Below the pieces are notes generated by a model. The model made no database searches and was not told where the DNA came from. It was given only the letters and a program-made list of their open reading frames with translations. From an uncultured Bacteroidales bacterium (lineage in GTDB: Bacteria > Bacteroidota > Bacteroidia > Bacteroidales > UBA932): 64,000 bases of DNA. Positions within the stretch are counted from its first letter, which is position 1, and each line of letters begins with the position of its first letter. The DNA lies in assembly GCA_945487035.1 (NCBI GenBank), contig CALYTI010000003.1, positions 1 to 64,000 of the forward strand, given 5' to 3'. The position numbers were made by a program, and so were the translations under genes. Below, in pieces: positions 16,776 to 26,777 of the stretch.

Positions 16776-17294
16776 ATGGCAAATACAAATGTAAAAAGAG
16801 TAAAGACAGCTGACCTTGAGCTCAAGGACAGACTCGTTGCCATCCAGAGGGTAACCAAGGTGACCAAGGGTGGTCGCCACTTCCGCTTTGCCGCTATCGT
16901 AGTGGTAGGTGACGGAAACGGCGTTGTAGGTTATGGTCTTGGAAAGGCTAATGAGGTTACCGCAGCTATCGCTAAGGGAACTGAGGATGCTAAGAAGAAC
17001 CTGGTAAAGGTTCCTATCATCAACACCACCATTCCTCACGAGCAGGAGTGCCGCTACGGCGGAGCAAAGGTGTTCATGAAGCCTGCAGCTCCCGGTACCG
17101 GTGTCAAGGCCGGCGGTGCAATGCGTGCAGTGTTCGAGTCTGCCGGCATCCAGAACGTCCTCGCAAAGTCAAAGGGTTCTTCCAACCCTCACAACCTTGT
17201 GAAGGCTACTGTGACCGCGCTTACCGAAATGAGGGACGCCTACACTGTGGCAGGTCTCCGCGGTATTCCAATGTCCAAAGTGTTTAACGGTTAA
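16776..17294 (+). CDS. rpsE: 30S ribosomal protein S5
   Basis: S5, 172 residues, helps decoding fidelity and mRNA unwinding at the entry channel. [20 protein letters not shown] and later [20 protein letters not shown] are family signatures. Confidence 0.97.
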   Translation: MANTNVKRVKTADLELKDRLVAIQRVTKVTKGGRHFRFAAIVVVGDGNGVVGYGLGKANEVTAAIAKGTEDAKKNLVKVPIINTTIPHEQECRYGGAKVFMKPAAPGTGVKAGGAMRAVFESAGIQNVLAKSKGSSNPHNLVKATVTALTEMRDAYTVAGLRGIPMSKVFNG

Positions 17295-17311
17295 TCAGGG
17301 AGGACAGGAAT

Positions 17312-17494
17312 ATGGCAAAACTTAAAGTAACCCAGGTTATCAGCAAGAACGGTGAGACCAAACGCCAGATTGCCAATCTCCGCTGCCTCGGCATCCGCAA
17401 GATGCACCAGAGCGTAGAGGTTGAGGACACTCCTGTAGCAAGGGGTATGATTCAGAAAGTGGCTCATCTCGTTACTGTAGAAGAAGTTAAATAA
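17312..17494 (+). CDS. rpmD: 50S ribosomal protein L30
   Basis: L30, 60 residues, a small ferredoxin-like fold protein of the large subunit. KVTQVISKNGETKRQIANLR and later VEDTPVARGMIQKVAHLV support it. Canonical position between rpsE and rplO; GGGAGG precedes the start. Confidence 0.95.
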   Translation: MAKLKVTQVISKNGETKRQIANLRCLGIRKMHQSVEVEDTPVARGMIQKVAHLVTVEEVK

Positions 17495-17499
17495 GGAGG
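17494..17499 (+). promoter_or_regulatory. Shine-Dalgarno-like AGGAGG before rplO
   Basis: AGGAGG ends nine bases before the rplO ATG and overlaps the rpmD stop codon region. It is one of several such sites in the window at tightly packed gene junctions. Confidence 0.5.
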
Positions 17500-17508
17500 A
17501 ACTGATAT

Positions 17509-17958
17509 ATGAAACTTGAGACAATCGCACCTGCAAAGGGTGCAACACACGCAAGGAAGAGAATCGGTCGCGGTGAGGGTTCAGGTCACGGTGGAACTTC
17601 CACCCGTGGTATGAACGGTGCTGGCCAGCGTTCTGGTTACTCACACAAGATCGGTTTCGAAGGCGGTCAGATGCCTATCCAGAGGCGTATGCCTAAGTTC
17701 GGATTCAAGAATCCTACCCGCGTTGAGTACAAGGCTGTTAATGTGGCTGCTCTTGAGGCGCTCGCAGCAAAGCTCAATGTGCAGGAGATTGACATCGAGA
17801 CCATCAAGGCAGCAGGATTCGCCGGCAAGAACGATCTCGTGAAAGTTCTTGGCAACGGAGAAATCAAGACCGCTCTTACCATCAACGCCGACGCTTTCTC
17901 AAAGTCAGCCATCGCCAAAATCGAGGCTGCAGGCGGAAAAGCTGTCGTAACAGAATAA
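17509..17958 (+). CDS. rplO: 50S ribosomal protein L15
   Basis: L15, 149 residues, a late-assembly large-subunit protein with the long Gly/Arg-rich N-terminal extension (RKRIGRGEGSGHGGTSTRG) typical of the family and the GFEGGQMPIQRRMPKFGFK motif. It precedes secY by four bases. Confidence 0.97.
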   Translation: MKLETIAPAKGATHARKRIGRGEGSGHGGTSTRGMNGAGQRSGYSHKIGFEGGQMPIQRRMPKFGFKNPTRVEYKAVNVAALEALAAKLNVQEIDIETIKAAGFAGKNDLVKVLGNGEIKTALTINADAFSKSAIAKIEAAGGKAVVTE

Positions 17959-17962
17959 TCTG

Positions 17963-19300
17963 ATGAAGAAGTTCATAGAAACAATCAAAAACATCTTCAG
18001 GATTGAGGAGCTCCGCAAGAGGATTGTCTATACAGTCCTCCTGCTCCTGGTTTATCGTCTCGGATGCTTCATCGTGCTTCCGGGTATCGATGCCTCTATG
18101 CTCGCAAACCTCCAGAGCAATGCTAACAACGGTCTTGTAGGCCTGCTTAACATGTTCTCCGGCGGTGCGTTCGGAAACGCCTCAATCTTCGCGCTGGGTG
18201 TGATGCCGTACATCTCGGCTTCCATCGTCATCCAGTTGCTCGGAGTGTTCGTCCCATACTTCCGCAAACTCCAGATGGAGGGCGAGAGCGGACGTAAGAA
18301 GATGAACCAGATGACCAGAGTCCTGACCATCGTCATCATCTGCATCCAGGGACCTGCATATATGGCTTCTATCCACGGCCAGATTGATGCAAGCGCATTC
18401 GTCGCCGTGCGTAATCTCGGTTGGAGCAACTTTGTATTCAACCTTATTTCCACTCTCATCCTGATGGCCGGCTCAATGTTCGTTATGTGGCTCGGCGAGC
18501 GCATTACAGACCGCGGTATCGGCAACGGTATCTCAATCATCATTATGATCGGTATTGTAGCCCGTCTGCCTTACGCACTTGCAGCCGAAATCTCAGAGAA
18601 GCTCGCTACTACGAACGGAGGTCCGCTCCTTATCATTGTCGAGCTGGTATTCTGGTTCCTCGTGATTGTTGCGGCCATCGCTCTCGTTCAGGCAGTCCGC
18701 AAGGTCCCTGTACAGTATGCGAAGAGGGTTATCGGAAACAAGCAGTACGGTGGTGTACGTCAGTACATCCCTCTCAAAATCAACGCAGCCGGCGTGATGC
18801 CTATCATCTTCGCCCAGGCGCTGATGCTTTTCCCTATACTCTTCTCCCGTTGGGATGCAACCCGTGGACTTGCTGCTACTCTGGGTAACTACACCGGATT
18901 CTGGTACAACCTCATCTTCGCTATCCTCGTAATTGTATTCACATACTTCTACACAGCCGTTACCGTCAATCCTAACATGATGGCGGAAGAGCTGAAGAGG
19001 AACGGAGGATTCATCCCTGGTGTTAAGCCTGGCAAGAAGACTGTAGAGTATCTTGACTCGATTATGTCAAGAGTCACTCTCCCTGGCTCCTTTGCCCTCG
19101 CTTTCATCGCAATCCTTCCTGCAATAGCAATGAAGCTCGGGGTTTCCAACTCTTTCGCAAGCTTCTTCGGCGGTACTTCGCTGCTGATTCTTGTGGGTGT
19201 TGTTCTGGATACTCTCCAGCAGGTAGAAAGTTATTTGCTGATGCGTCACTATGACGGACTGATGAAGACAGGACGTCTGACCGGGCGCTCAGGAATGTAG
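17963..19300 (+). CDS. secY: Preprotein translocase subunit SecY
   Basis: 445-residue channel subunit of the Sec translocon with about ten transmembrane helices. It has the plug/TM2 region (NMFSGGAFGNASIFALGVMP) and the cytoplasmic loops (QYAKRVIGNKQYGGVRQYIP, GFIPGVKPGKKTVEYLD) used by SecA and the ribosome. Standard position between rplO and map. Confidence 0.97.
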   Translation: MKKFIETIKNIFRIEELRKRIVYTVLLLLVYRLGCFIVLPGIDASMLANLQSNANNGLVGLLNMFSGGAFGNASIFALGVMPYISASIVIQLLGVFVPYFRKLQMEGESGRKKMNQMTRVLTIVIICIQGPAYMASIHGQIDASAFVAVRNLGWSNFVFNLISTLILMAGSMFVMWLGERITDRGIGNGISIIIMIGIVARLPYALAAEISEKLATTNGGPLLIIVELVFWFLVIVAAIALVQAVRKVPVQYAKRVIGNKQYGGVRQYIPLKINAAGVMPIIFAQALMLFPILFSRWDATRGLAATLGNYTGFWYNLIFAILVIVFTYFYTAVTVNPNMMAEELKRNGGFIPGVKPGKKTVEYLDSIMSRVTLPGSFALAFIAILPAIAMKLGVSNSFASFFGGTSLLILVGVVLDTLQQVESYLLMRHYDGLMKTGRLTGRSGM

Positions 19301-19317
19301 TTCTTTGAAATTCAAGT

Positions 19318-20103
19318 ATGATGGTCAAACCTAAAACCGAGGAAGAAATCGCCCTGTTGAGGGAGAATGCCATTCTTGTCTCCAAGACATTGGCGGAAGT
19401 CGGTAAGATAGTCGCTCCGGGTGTGACAACTCTAGAGTTGAACAGAGTGGCTGAGACTTTTATTCGAGACAACGGTGCGATTCCAAGCTTCCTGGGATAT
19501 GAAGGTTTTCCTGCAGCCCTCTGCCTTTCAGTCAATGACGTGGTCGTACACGGTTTTCCGTCAGACTACGTGTTGAAGGAGGGAGATGTGGTGTCAGTGG
19601 ACTGTGGTACTTTGTACAAGGGATATAATGGCGACTCCGCATACACTTTCCCGGTCGGGGAAGTGGATGCGAAGACCCGCAAGCTTCTCGATGTTACAAA
19701 GGAATCACTCTACAAGGGCATCGAAAAGGCTGTGGCAGGCAACAGGACCGGTGATATCGGATACGCGGTGCAATCGTACGCAGAATCATTCGGATTCTCC
19801 GTAGTGCGCGAGCTGGAAGGCCACGGACTCGGAAAGGAGATGCACGAGCAGCCGGGAGTCCCTAACTACGGACGCCCGGGGCGCGGCACACATCTCGTTG
19901 ACGGAATGGTGATATGTATAGAGCCGATGATCAATGCAGGAGGACGCGGAGTCTATCTCGACAGAAACGGATGGGCAGTCCACACTTCCGACAGAGCGAA
20001 TTCGGCACATTACGAGCTTACGGTTGTTGTCCGGCACGGTAAAGCTGAGCAGCTGTCAACTTTTGATTTTATCGAGAAAGATTCCACAATCAGATACAAA
20101 TAG
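19318..20103 (+). CDS. map: Type I methionine aminopeptidase
   Basis: 261 residues. MetAP removes N-terminal methionine from nascent proteins using two metal ions. Metal ligands are visible in [39 protein letters not shown] and VICIEPMI. Two consecutive ATGs (19318 and 19321) are possible starts; the choice does not affect the fold. Placement after secY and before infA is standard. Confidence 0.95.
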   Translation: MMVKPKTEEEIALLRENAILVSKTLAEVGKIVAPGVTTLELNRVAETFIRDNGAIPSFLGYEGFPAALCLSVNDVVVHGFPSDYVLKEGDVVSVDCGTLYKGYNGDSAYTFPVGEVDAKTRKLLDVTKESLYKGIEKAVAGNRTGDIGYAVQSYAESFGFSVVRELEGHGLGKEMHEQPGVPNYGRPGRGTHLVDGMVICIEPMINAGGRGVYLDRNGWAVHTSDRANSAHYELTVVVRHGKAEQLSTFDFIEKDSTIRYK

Positions 20104-20107
20104 GAAT

Positions 20108-20326
20108 ATGTCTAAACAAGTAGCAATTGAGCAGGACGGAAAGGTAATTGAGACTCTCCCGAATGCGATGTTCAAAGTTGAACTGGAGAACGGCCACGTG
20201 CTCCTGTGCAACATCTCAGGAAAGATGAGAATGAACTTTATCCACATCCTTCTCGGAGACAAAGTCAAGGTAGAGATTTCTCCTTATGATCTGACGAAGG
20301 GAAGAATATCTTTCAGATACAAATAA
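20108..20326 (+). CDS. infA: Translation initiation factor IF-1
   Basis: 72-residue OB-fold factor that binds the A site during initiation. The start is ATG 20108 ([15 protein letters not shown]), four bases after map; the open frame extends further upstream but only as a shadow of map. Conserved [20 protein letters not shown] and [12 protein letters not shown] complete the protein. Confidence 0.96.
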   Translation: MSKQVAIEQDGKVIETLPNAMFKVELENGHVLLCNISGKMRMNFIHILLGDKVKVEISPYDLTKGRISFRYK

Positions 20327-20338
20327 AATCTCAATATT

Positions 20339-20455
20339 ATGAAAGTCAAAACATCCATCAAGAAGCGCAGCGAGGATTGCAAAATCGTTCGTCGTAAGGG
20401 TCGCCTTTACGTGATTTGCAAGAAGAACCCTAAGTTCAAGATGCGTCAGGGATAA
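20339..20455 (+). CDS. rpmJ: 50S ribosomal protein L36
   Basis: 38-residue L36 read directly from the sequence: [19 protein letters not shown] at the start and [10 protein letters not shown] at the end. Compared with the zinc-binding E. coli form (Cys-11, Cys-14, Cys-27, His-33), only Cys-14 and Cys-27 remain; position 11 is Ser and 33 is Phe, so it probably does not bind zinc in the usual way. It lies between infA and rpsM, the standard place. Confidence 0.95.
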   Translation: MKVKTSIKKRSEDCKIVRRKGRLYVICKKNPKFKMRQG

Positions 20456-20494
20456 TAGTTTAACTGTATAAACTAAAAACACATTCAATAAATT

Positions 20495-20872
20495 ATGGCA
20501 CGTATAGCCGGTGTTGATTTACCAAACAATAAATGCGGAGAGATAGGTCTCACCTATATCTTCGGAATCGGCCGCTCTTCTGCGAAGAAGATTCTCGAGA
20601 AGTGCGGAGTCGACGCTTCCATCAAGGTTGGTGACTGGGACGATGCTCAGATTGCTGCCATCCGTGCAGAAATCGCCTCTGAGTACCGAATCGAGGGAGA
20701 GCTCCGCTCTTCCATCCAGATGGACATCAAGCGTCTTATGGATATCGGTTGCTACCGCGGAATCCGTCATCGCAGCGGACTTCCAGTACGCGGTCAGAGC
20801 ACCAAGAACAATGCCCGTACCCGCAAGGGTAAGAAGAAGACTGTTGCCAACAAGAAGAAGGCAACCAAGTAA
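20495..20872 (+). CDS. rpsM: 30S ribosomal protein S13
   Basis: S13, 125 residues, in the small-subunit head contacting the P-site t[23 protein letters not shown], then [17 protein letters not shown] and the basic ending [17 protein letters not shown] are typical. Confidence 0.97.
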   Translation: MARIAGVDLPNNKCGEIGLTYIFGIGRSSAKKILEKCGVDASIKVGDWDDAQIAAIRAEIASEYRIEGELRSSIQMDIKRLMDIGCYRGIRHRSGLPVRGQSTKNNARTRKGKKKTVANKKKATK

Positions 20873-20885
20873 CAATTGATGAAGT

Positions 20886-21272
20886 ATGGCAAAGAAAACT
20901 ACAACATCCAAGAGAGTTGTCAAGGTTGAAGCTAATGGCGAAGCCCATGTTTCATCAACCTTCAACAACGTAATCGTATCTCTTACCAACGCCCAGGGAC
21001 AGGTTATCAGCTGGGGTTCAGCAGGTAAGTGCGGCTTCCGCGGAAGCAAGAAGAACACTCCGTATGCAGCCCAGATGGCAGCAGAAGATGCAGCCAAGAC
21101 TGCTTATGATGCAGGTCTTCGCAAGGTAAAGGTATATGTAAAGGGTCCAGGCGCAGGCCGTGAGTCTGCCATCCGTACCATCAACAATGCAGGTATCACC
21201 GTTACCGAGATTATCGACGTAACTCCAATGCCTCATAACGGATGCCGTCCAAAGGGTCGTCGTAAAGTTTAA
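20886..21272 (+). CDS. rpsK: 30S ribosomal protein S11
   Basis: S11, 128 residues, in the platform of the small subunit. [20 protein letters not shown] and the C-terminal [16 protein letters not shown] are diagnostic. Confidence 0.97.
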   Translation: MAKKTTTSKRVVKVEANGEAHVSSTFNNVIVSLTNAQGQVISWGSAGKCGFRGSKKNTPYAAQMAAEDAAKTAYDAGLRKVKVYVKGPGAGRESAIRTINNAGITVTEIIDVTPMPHNGCRPKGRRKV

Positions 21273-21293
21273 TTTTTTAAAAGGTTAAGAATT

Positions 21294-21896
21294 ATGGCAA
21301 GATATACCGGTCCTAGTACCAGAATCGCCCGCAAGTTCGGTGAGCCTATCTTCGGAGGAGACAAGTATTTCGAGAAGAGGAACGTCCCTCCAGGACAGCA
21401 CGGACTCGCAGCAAAGCGCAAGAAATCAAAGGAGTACGGCAACCAGCTCAAAGAGAAGCAGAAGGTTAAGTATATGTATGGTGTGCTCGAGCGTCAGTTC
21501 CACAACACCTACACCAAGGCCTGCCGCCTCAGCGGACAGAAGGGTGAGAACCTCATCCTCCTCCTTGAGAGCCGTCTCGACAATGTCGTTTACCGTCTCG
21601 GCATCGCTCCTACCAGGGCAGCCGCACGTCAGCTCGTAAGCCACCGCCACATCACCCTGAACGGAAATGTATGCAACATCCCTTCAGCACAGGTGAAGCC
21701 GGGCGATGTAATCGCTGTACGCGAGAGGTCCAAGAGCCTTGAGGTAATCCAAGCTGCCGTTGCAAGCACCACCAAGTATTCTTGGCTTGAGTTCGATGCA
21801 AAAGAGCTTACCGGAAAGTTCCTCAATGTTCCTGTACGCGCTGAAGTTCCTGAGAACATCAACGAACAGCTCATCGTCGACCTTTACTCTAAGTAA
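21294..21896 (+). CDS. rpsD: 30S ribosomal protein S4
   Basis: S4, 200 residues, a primary 16S rRNA-binding protein that starts assembly of the small-subunit body. The S4 RNA-binding domain [20 protein letters not shown] and [15 protein letters not shown] are clear. Position before rpoA is standard. Confidence 0.97.
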   Translation: MARYTGPSTRIARKFGEPIFGGDKYFEKRNVPPGQHGLAAKRKKSKEYGNQLKEKQKVKYMYGVLERQFHNTYTKACRLSGQKGENLILLLESRLDNVVYRLGIAPTRAAARQLVSHRHITLNGNVCNIPSAQVKPGDVIAVRERSKSLEVIQAAVASTTKYSWLEFDAKELTGKFLNVPVRAEVPENINEQLIVDLYSK

Positions 21897-21917
21897 AACA
21901 TTAACACCCCATAGAAT

Positions 21918-22925
21918 ATGGCAATCTTAGCATTTCAAAAACCTGACAAGGTGATCATGCTCGAATGCACCGATACCGTCGGCCGTTTCGAGTTCAGGCC
22001 TCTCGAGCCTGGCTACGGACAGACCATCGGTAACGCACTCCGACGCATCCTGCTCGCTTCTTTGGAGGGTTATGCTATCAGTCAGATCAGAATCTCCGGA
22101 GTAACCCAGGAGTTCCAGACCATCCCCGGCGTCATCGAGGGTATGCAGGATATCATCCTCAACCTCAAGCAGGTACGCTTCAAGAGAATGGTTGACAGCG
22201 TCGAGACTGAGACAGCAAACATCGTAATCAGCGGCAAGCCTGAGTTTACCGCAGAGGATATCTCCAAGGGATTGTCTTCTTTCGTGGTGTTGAATCCTGA
22301 GCAGCACATCTGCTCCCTCGAACCATCAGTCAAGCTCGAAATCTCGATTGTAATCACAAAGGGTCGCGGTTTCGTGCCGGCTGACGAGATGAGGGACGAG
22401 AACACTCCTATCGGAACCATTCCTGTGGACGCAATCTATACTCCTATCCGCAAGGTCAACTGGACAGTTGAGAACTGGCGTGTGGAGCAGAAGACCGACT
22501 ACGAGAAGCTAAACCTTGAGGTTGTGACCGATGGATCCATCTCTCCTGATGCCGCTCTGCAGGACGCAGCAAACATCCTTATCTACCACTTCCGTCTCTT
22601 CACTGACGACAAGAAAGTGAGCCTCGAAAATGTGGTTGAGTCCGACAGCAAGGAGCTCGACGAGGAGAGCCTCAGAATCAGGCATCTCCTTATGACCAAG
22701 CTTTCTGATGTTGGTCTTTCAGTGAGAGCATTCAATTGCCTCAAGGCTGCCGATATCGACACCTTCGCCGATCTCGTTTCCTACAGCCGCAGCGAGTTGA
22801 TGAAGTTCCGCAACTTCGGACGCAAGTCCCTCAACGAGATTGACATTCTCGTAGAGCAGAACAATCTCTCATTCGGAATGGATGTGACAATGTACAATAT
22901 TGAACCAAAGAAAAAGAACGCATAA
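21918..22925 (+). CDS. rpoA: RNA polymerase subunit alpha
   Basis: 335-residue alpha subunit. The N-terminal dimerisation domain contains EPGYGQTIGNALRRILLASL; after a linker, the C-terminal domain (about residues 265-320) has VRAFNCLKAADIDTFADLV and FGRKSLNEIDILV, used to contact upstream promoter DNA and activators. Confidence 0.98.
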   Translation: MAILAFQKPDKVIMLECTDTVGRFEFRPLEPGYGQTIGNALRRILLASLEGYAISQIRISGVTQEFQTIPGVIEGMQDIILNLKQVRFKRMVDSVETETANIVISGKPEFTAEDISKGLSSFVVLNPEQHICSLEPSVKLEISIVITKGRGFVPADEMRDENTPIGTIPVDAIYTPIRKVNWTVENWRVEQKTDYEKLNLEVVTDGSISPDAALQDAANILIYHFRLFTDDKKVSLENVVESDSKELDEESLRIRHLLMTKLSDVGLSVRAFNCLKAADIDTFADLVSYSRSELMKFRNFGRKSLNEIDILVEQNNLSFGMDVTMYNIEPKKKNA

Positions 22926-22928
22926 AAG

Positions 22929-23423
22929 ATGAGACACAATAAATCCATCAATCATCTCGGACGCAAGAGTGGACACCGCAAGGCTCTTCTTGCAAATATG
23001 GCGTCTTCACTTATCCTGAAGAAGAGGATCTTCACTACAGTGGCTAAGGCTAAGGCCCTTCAGTCCTATGTTGAGCCTCTCATCACCAAGTCGAAGGACG
23101 ACAGCACCCACTCACGCCGCGTTGTCTTCAGCTACCTGAAAGACAAGAATGCAGTTGCAGAACTCTTCCGCACCGTAGCTCCTAAGGTCGCTGACCGTCC
23201 GGGCGGATACACCCGTGTACTCCACACCGGTTTCCGTCAGGGTGACGCAGCAGAAATGGCCCTTATCGAGCTTGTTGACTTCAACGAGGCAGCACTCGCT
23301 ACCACTCCTAAGAAGGAGAAGAAGTCAACCCGTCGCGGTGGTGCCAAGAAGGCAGAGGCTGCTCCGGCTGAGGCTCCAGTGGAGGCTCCGGCTGAAGCTC
23401 CAGCTGAGACACCGGCAGAGTAA
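22929..23423 (+). CDS. rplQ: 50S ribosomal protein L17 with Ala/Pro-rich tail
   Basis: L17, 164 residues. The core is [19 protein letters not shown] through [20 protein letters not shown] (about residues 1-120), followed by a basic stretch and a 25-residue Ala/Pro/Glu tail made of repeated EAPA units (encoded near 23350-23420). The tail looks disordered. It is the last gene of the ribosomal cluster. Confidence 0.96.
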   Translation: MRHNKSINHLGRKSGHRKALLANMASSLILKKRIFTTVAKAKALQSYVEPLITKSKDDSTHSRRVVFSYLKDKNAVAELFRTVAPKVADRPGGYTRVLHTGFRQGDAAEMALIELVDFNEAALATTPKKEKKSTRRGGAKKAEAAPAEAPVEAPAEAPAETPAE

Positions 23424-23442
23424 TCGCGCTCCGACCCGTATC

Positions 23443-23479
23443 AAGGAGGTGACCGAACAGGTCGCCTCCTTATTTTTTT
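23443..23479 (+). terminator. Terminator after rplQ
   Basis: AAGGAGGTGAC (23443-23453) pairs with GTCGCCTCCTT (23461-23471) with one G-U pair, a seven-base loop and then seven T after one A. It closes the ribosomal operon. Confidence 0.92.
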
Positions 23480-23522
23480 GCGCTCTTTTGCGCAAATATG
23501 TGAATTATCGTGATTTTATAGC

Positions 23523-23530
23523 TACCTTTG
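23523..23530 (+). promoter_or_regulatory. Promoter -7 element for uptake operon A
   Basis: TACCTTTG fits TAnnTTTG and lies 49 bases before the first SusC start, just after the rplQ terminator. No TTG is at the expected -33 distance. Confidence 0.55.
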
Positions 23531-23579
23531 CGAACTTATACATTACATAGAGGTAAAGTAATAATTTACAACCAGATTA

Positions 23580-26500
23580 ATGATAACCGCTAAAACTGTG
23601 TCACTTCCCAAGATATTGGGGGCGACATTACTCCTTGTCTTGCTGTCAGCTGCTCCGGCAGCCGCACAGACTGTCCTGCAAGGAAAAGTAACAGATGTAA
23701 ATGGACAACCATTGCCTGGAGTCACGATTCTCATCGCCGGCACCACCAATGGAACAATGACCGATCTTGACGGTTTGTACAGCATCCCTGTCAAGAAAGG
23801 TGAGACACTCGAGTTCTCTTGTCTTGGACTCGCTACTGTAACAGAAATCTATCAAAGCGGCACCACTCTCAACGTAACAATGCAGGAAGATGCCATCTAC
23901 CTCGATGATGTTGTCGTTGTGGGTTACGGTACCCAGAAGAAGTCTTCAATGACCAGTGCGGTTTCCGCCATCAAGGGTGATGAACTTCTCAAGGCTCCGG
24001 CAACCAACGTTACCCAGGTGCTCGCAGGTAAACTTCCGGGTATTTCCTCTGTTCAGGAGTCCGGTGAGCCTGGTCTCGACCAGGCAAGCCTGCGTATCCG
24101 CGGCTCTGTCTACGGCGTCAGCTACGTTGTGGACGGTTTCCCTGTTGACAACATCAACGACATCGACCCTGCCGACATCGAGAGCATTTCGGTGCTCAAG
24201 GACGGTGCTTCCGCTGCCGTCTACGGCCTTGCCGCAGCCGGCGGTGTGATTATCGTAACCACCAAGAGGGGAGAGAAGGGAGATGCCAAAATCAGCTACA
24301 ATGCATCTGTCGGTGTGTCGATGAACGCCAACTTCCCTCAGTTTATGGACGGAGAGCAGTTCGTAAGGTACTATGACATAGCGCGCTATATGGACCAGAA
24401 GGCAAACGGGGAAGTAGCGTCAATAGACAAGTACAAACCTGTTTACTCAAAGGATATCATCGGTTTGATTCTCAATGATGACCCTTCCGACGGTTGGGAC
24501 AATGTGAATTACATCGACCTCGTGTTCGGAACCGGTTTCAACCAGAAGCACAATGTGACGGTTCAGGGAGGAAATGACAAGACCAGCTATTTCGTCTCCG
24601 GCGGTATTCTCGACCAGAAGGGAAATATCGACAATTTCTCCTACAACAGGTACAACATCCGCGTCAATGTGGAGAGCGAAATTGCCAAAAACCTCAAATT
24701 CAATGTCGGACTCAGCGGCGTGATGACCAACCGGCAGTCTCCAGCCTTCCTTTCCGGAGGTGCCGACAACGGTTATTCCGAGACAGGATGGTTCTCCATC
24801 GCCCGTCAGACCATTCAGATGCATCCTTATCTTCCGGTCAAGTACAACGGAGTATATACCGGTGCAGTGCAGAACAACCAGAGCTACCTCGTAAGCCCTC
24901 TTGCTGCCATCTATGAGTCCGGTTACAAGAAGACCAGGACCTCCGAGCTGGATGCCAATGCAGCGCTGGTTTACAATGTGCCGTTCATCAAGGGTCTCTC
25001 TTTGAGGGCCAGCGGTTCCTATGACTACTATACCAGCTTCAACAAGAACCTGAGTCTGCCATACACTATGGCTCAGCACAAGTATAACGAGACCACTCAG
25101 GAGTGGGAATGGAGTACCAGAAGCGACAATCCTCATATCTCCGACAACGTATCCAACCTCGGAGAGGGAGTATCCTTCTATGAGTCTATGGTAGCTCAGC
25201 TGAGCGCCAACTATGTGCACAGTTTCGGCAAGCACAACATTGATGCAATGCTGCTCGCCGAGTGGCGTGACTACAAGAGCAACGGCCTCTCCGCCTATGC
25301 GAAGAACATTCCTTTCGCCGAACTTCCTGAACTCTCCTACGGACAGGCAACCAACAACCCTGTAGGCGGATGGAGCGATGCTTCCCGCAGCGAAGGCTAT
25401 GTCTTCCGTCTCCGTTACGACTATGACGAGAGATATCTCGCCGAAGTGACCGGACGTCTGGACGGTTCCTACAAGTTCTCCGGAATGAACAAGTCCAAGC
25501 GCTGGGGCTTCTTCCCTTCAGTTTCCGTAGGTTGGAGGCTCTCCAAAGAGGAGTTCCTGCAGGATTCCGACATCATCACAGACCTCAAGCTCCGTGCTTC
25601 CACCGGTCTGCTCGGAAACGATTCGGTTTCCCCTTATATGTTCATGTCATCCTACAACCAGAGCCTGAATGTGGTTTATCCTGACGGAATGCATCCGTCC
25701 TACAGCACTTCGGGAGTGCCTAACACCGACCTTACCTGGGAGAAAACCCAGAGTACCAATATCGGTATGGACCTGCAGCTGTTCGAAGGTCTTCTGGGCG
25801 TGGAAGTGGATGGATTCTACAACTACACCTACGATATGCTCTCCTGGCAGTCATCCGGCTTCACCCCTTCAATGGGCGGCTACTATCCGAGCGTCATCAA
25901 CTACAATGCAATCGATGCAAAGGGTATTGACTTCCTCCTCTCTGTTCGCGACCACGTGGATATCTTCGGACAGCCTCTGTGGTACGACATCACAGGTTCC
26001 GTAACCTGGTCACACACCCGCTGGCTCAAGTACAAGGACAACTCCAACATTCAGGATTACCAGCGCGTAGTAGGCAGCACTTACGGCAGCATATCCTGCT
26101 GGAAGGCTGACGGACTCTTCCGTAGCGAGGATGAAATCGACAACAGCGCCTGGTACGACACCCGTCCTAACGTGGGAGATATCAAGTATGTGGATATCAA
26201 CGGTGACGGTGTTATCGACAACGACGACCGCGGCTACTTCGGCCTCAGCAACAGACCGCGCCTCACCTACGGTCTCAACATCAACCTCAGCTGGCTCGGC
26301 TTCGACTTCAACGCCCAGTTCACCGGAGGTTCCCTCTTCAATGTTTCCCTTACAGGTACCTACTTCAACGGTTACGACGACAATACCATTTGGACCCAGA
26401 CCTTCAAGGAGGGCGGAAATTCGCCTCTCTTCCTGGTTGAGAACGCATACTCGGAGTTCAATCCTGAAGGCACCTTCCCGCGCATCACCCTTTCAACCAC

Positions 26501-26771
26501 CAGTCACGGTGGCGACAACGGTCTTGCTTCCACTTTCTGGCTCAGGGATGGCACTTATCTGCGTCTCAAAACAGCCCAGCTTGGATACACCCTTCCTAAG
26601 AAGCTTGTTTCAGCAGTCGGCGTCAGCAGCCTGCGTCTCTTCGTAGAAGGCCAGAACCTCTTCACTTTGGACAATCTGCCTGAGGGCGTTGACCCTGAGT
26701 CTCCGGAGGTTAACAACGGATATTATCCACAGCAGACCCTGCTGATGGGAGGTTTCACCCTAACATTCTAA
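23580..26771 (+). CDS. SusC-type TonB-dependent outer-membrane transporter 1
   Basis: 1063 residues with a signal peptide (cleavage near residue 29), a carboxypeptidase-regulatory-like domain (GKVTDVNGQPLPGVTILIAG, about 32-115), a plug domain (DDVVVVGYGTQKKSSMTSAV, then SISVLKDGASAAVYGLAAAG) and a 22-strand barrel ending GGFTLTF. SusC proteins import glycan or peptide fragments through the outer membrane, driven by TonB, with a SusD lid. No N-terminal STN domain is present, so it does not look like an anti-sigma-coupled transducer. It starts operon A and precedes its SusD partner by six bases. Confidence 0.95.
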   Translation: MITAKTVSLPKILGATLLLVLLSAAPAAAQTVLQGKVTDVNGQPLPGVTILIAGTTNGTMTDLDGLYSIPVKKGETLEFSCLGLATVTEIYQSGTTLNVTMQEDAIYLDDVVVVGYGTQKKSSMTSAVSAIKGDELLKAPATNVTQVLAGKLPGISSVQESGEPGLDQASLRIRGSVYGVSYVVDGFPVDNINDIDPADIESISVLKDGASAAVYGLAAAGGVIIVTTKRGEKGDAKISYNASVGVSMNANFPQFMDGEQFVRYYDIARYMDQKANGEVASIDKYKPVYSKDIIGLILNDDPSDGWDNVNYIDLVFGTGFNQKHNVTVQGGNDKTSYFVSGGILDQKGNIDNFSYNRYNIRVNVESEIAKNLKFNVGLSGVMTNRQSPAFLSGGADNGYSETGWFSIARQTIQMHPYLPVKYNGVYTGAVQNNQSYLVSPLAAIYESGYKKTRTSELDANAALVYNVPFIKGLSLRASGSYDYYTSFNKNLSLPYTMAQHKYNETTQEWEWSTRSDNPHISDNVSNLGEGVSFYESMVAQLSANYVHSFGKHNIDAMLLAEWRDYKSNGLSAYAKNIPFAELPELSYGQATNNPVGGWSDASRSEGYVFRLRYDYDERYLAEVTGRLDGSYKFSGMNKSKRWGFFPSVSVGWRLSKEEFLQDSDIITDLKLRASTGLLGNDSVSPYMFMSSYNQSLNVVYPDGMHPSYSTSGVPNTDLTWEKTQSTNIGMDLQLFEGLLGVEVDGFYNYTYDMLSWQSSGFTPSMGGYYPSVINYNAIDAKGIDFLLSVRDHVDIFGQPLWYDITGSVTWSHTRWLKYKDNSNIQDYQRVVGSTYGSISCWKADGLFRSEDEIDNSAWYDTRPNVGDIKYVDINGDGVIDNDDRGYFGLSNRPRLTYGLNINLSWLGFDFNAQFTGGSLFNVSLTGTYFNGYDDNTIWTQTFKEGGNSPLFLVENAYSEFNPEGTFPRITLSTTSHGGDNGLASTFWLRDGTYLRLKTAQLGYTLPKKLVSAVGVSSLRLFVEGQNLFTLDNLPEGVDPESPEVNNGYYPQQTLLMGGFTLTF

Positions 26772-26777
26772 GGAGAT

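Noticed and set aside
23350..23420. Repeated GAGGCTCC-like units in the rplQ 3' end as a possible tandem repeat element
   Set aside because: The repeat simply encodes the Ala/Pro-rich L17 tail in frame; there is no repeat beyond the coding sequence.
23443..23453. AAGGAGGTGAC as a Shine-Dalgarno or anti-Shine-Dalgarno decoy
   Set aside because: It is one arm of a terminator hairpin with a T run and no start codon follows it at suitable spacing.
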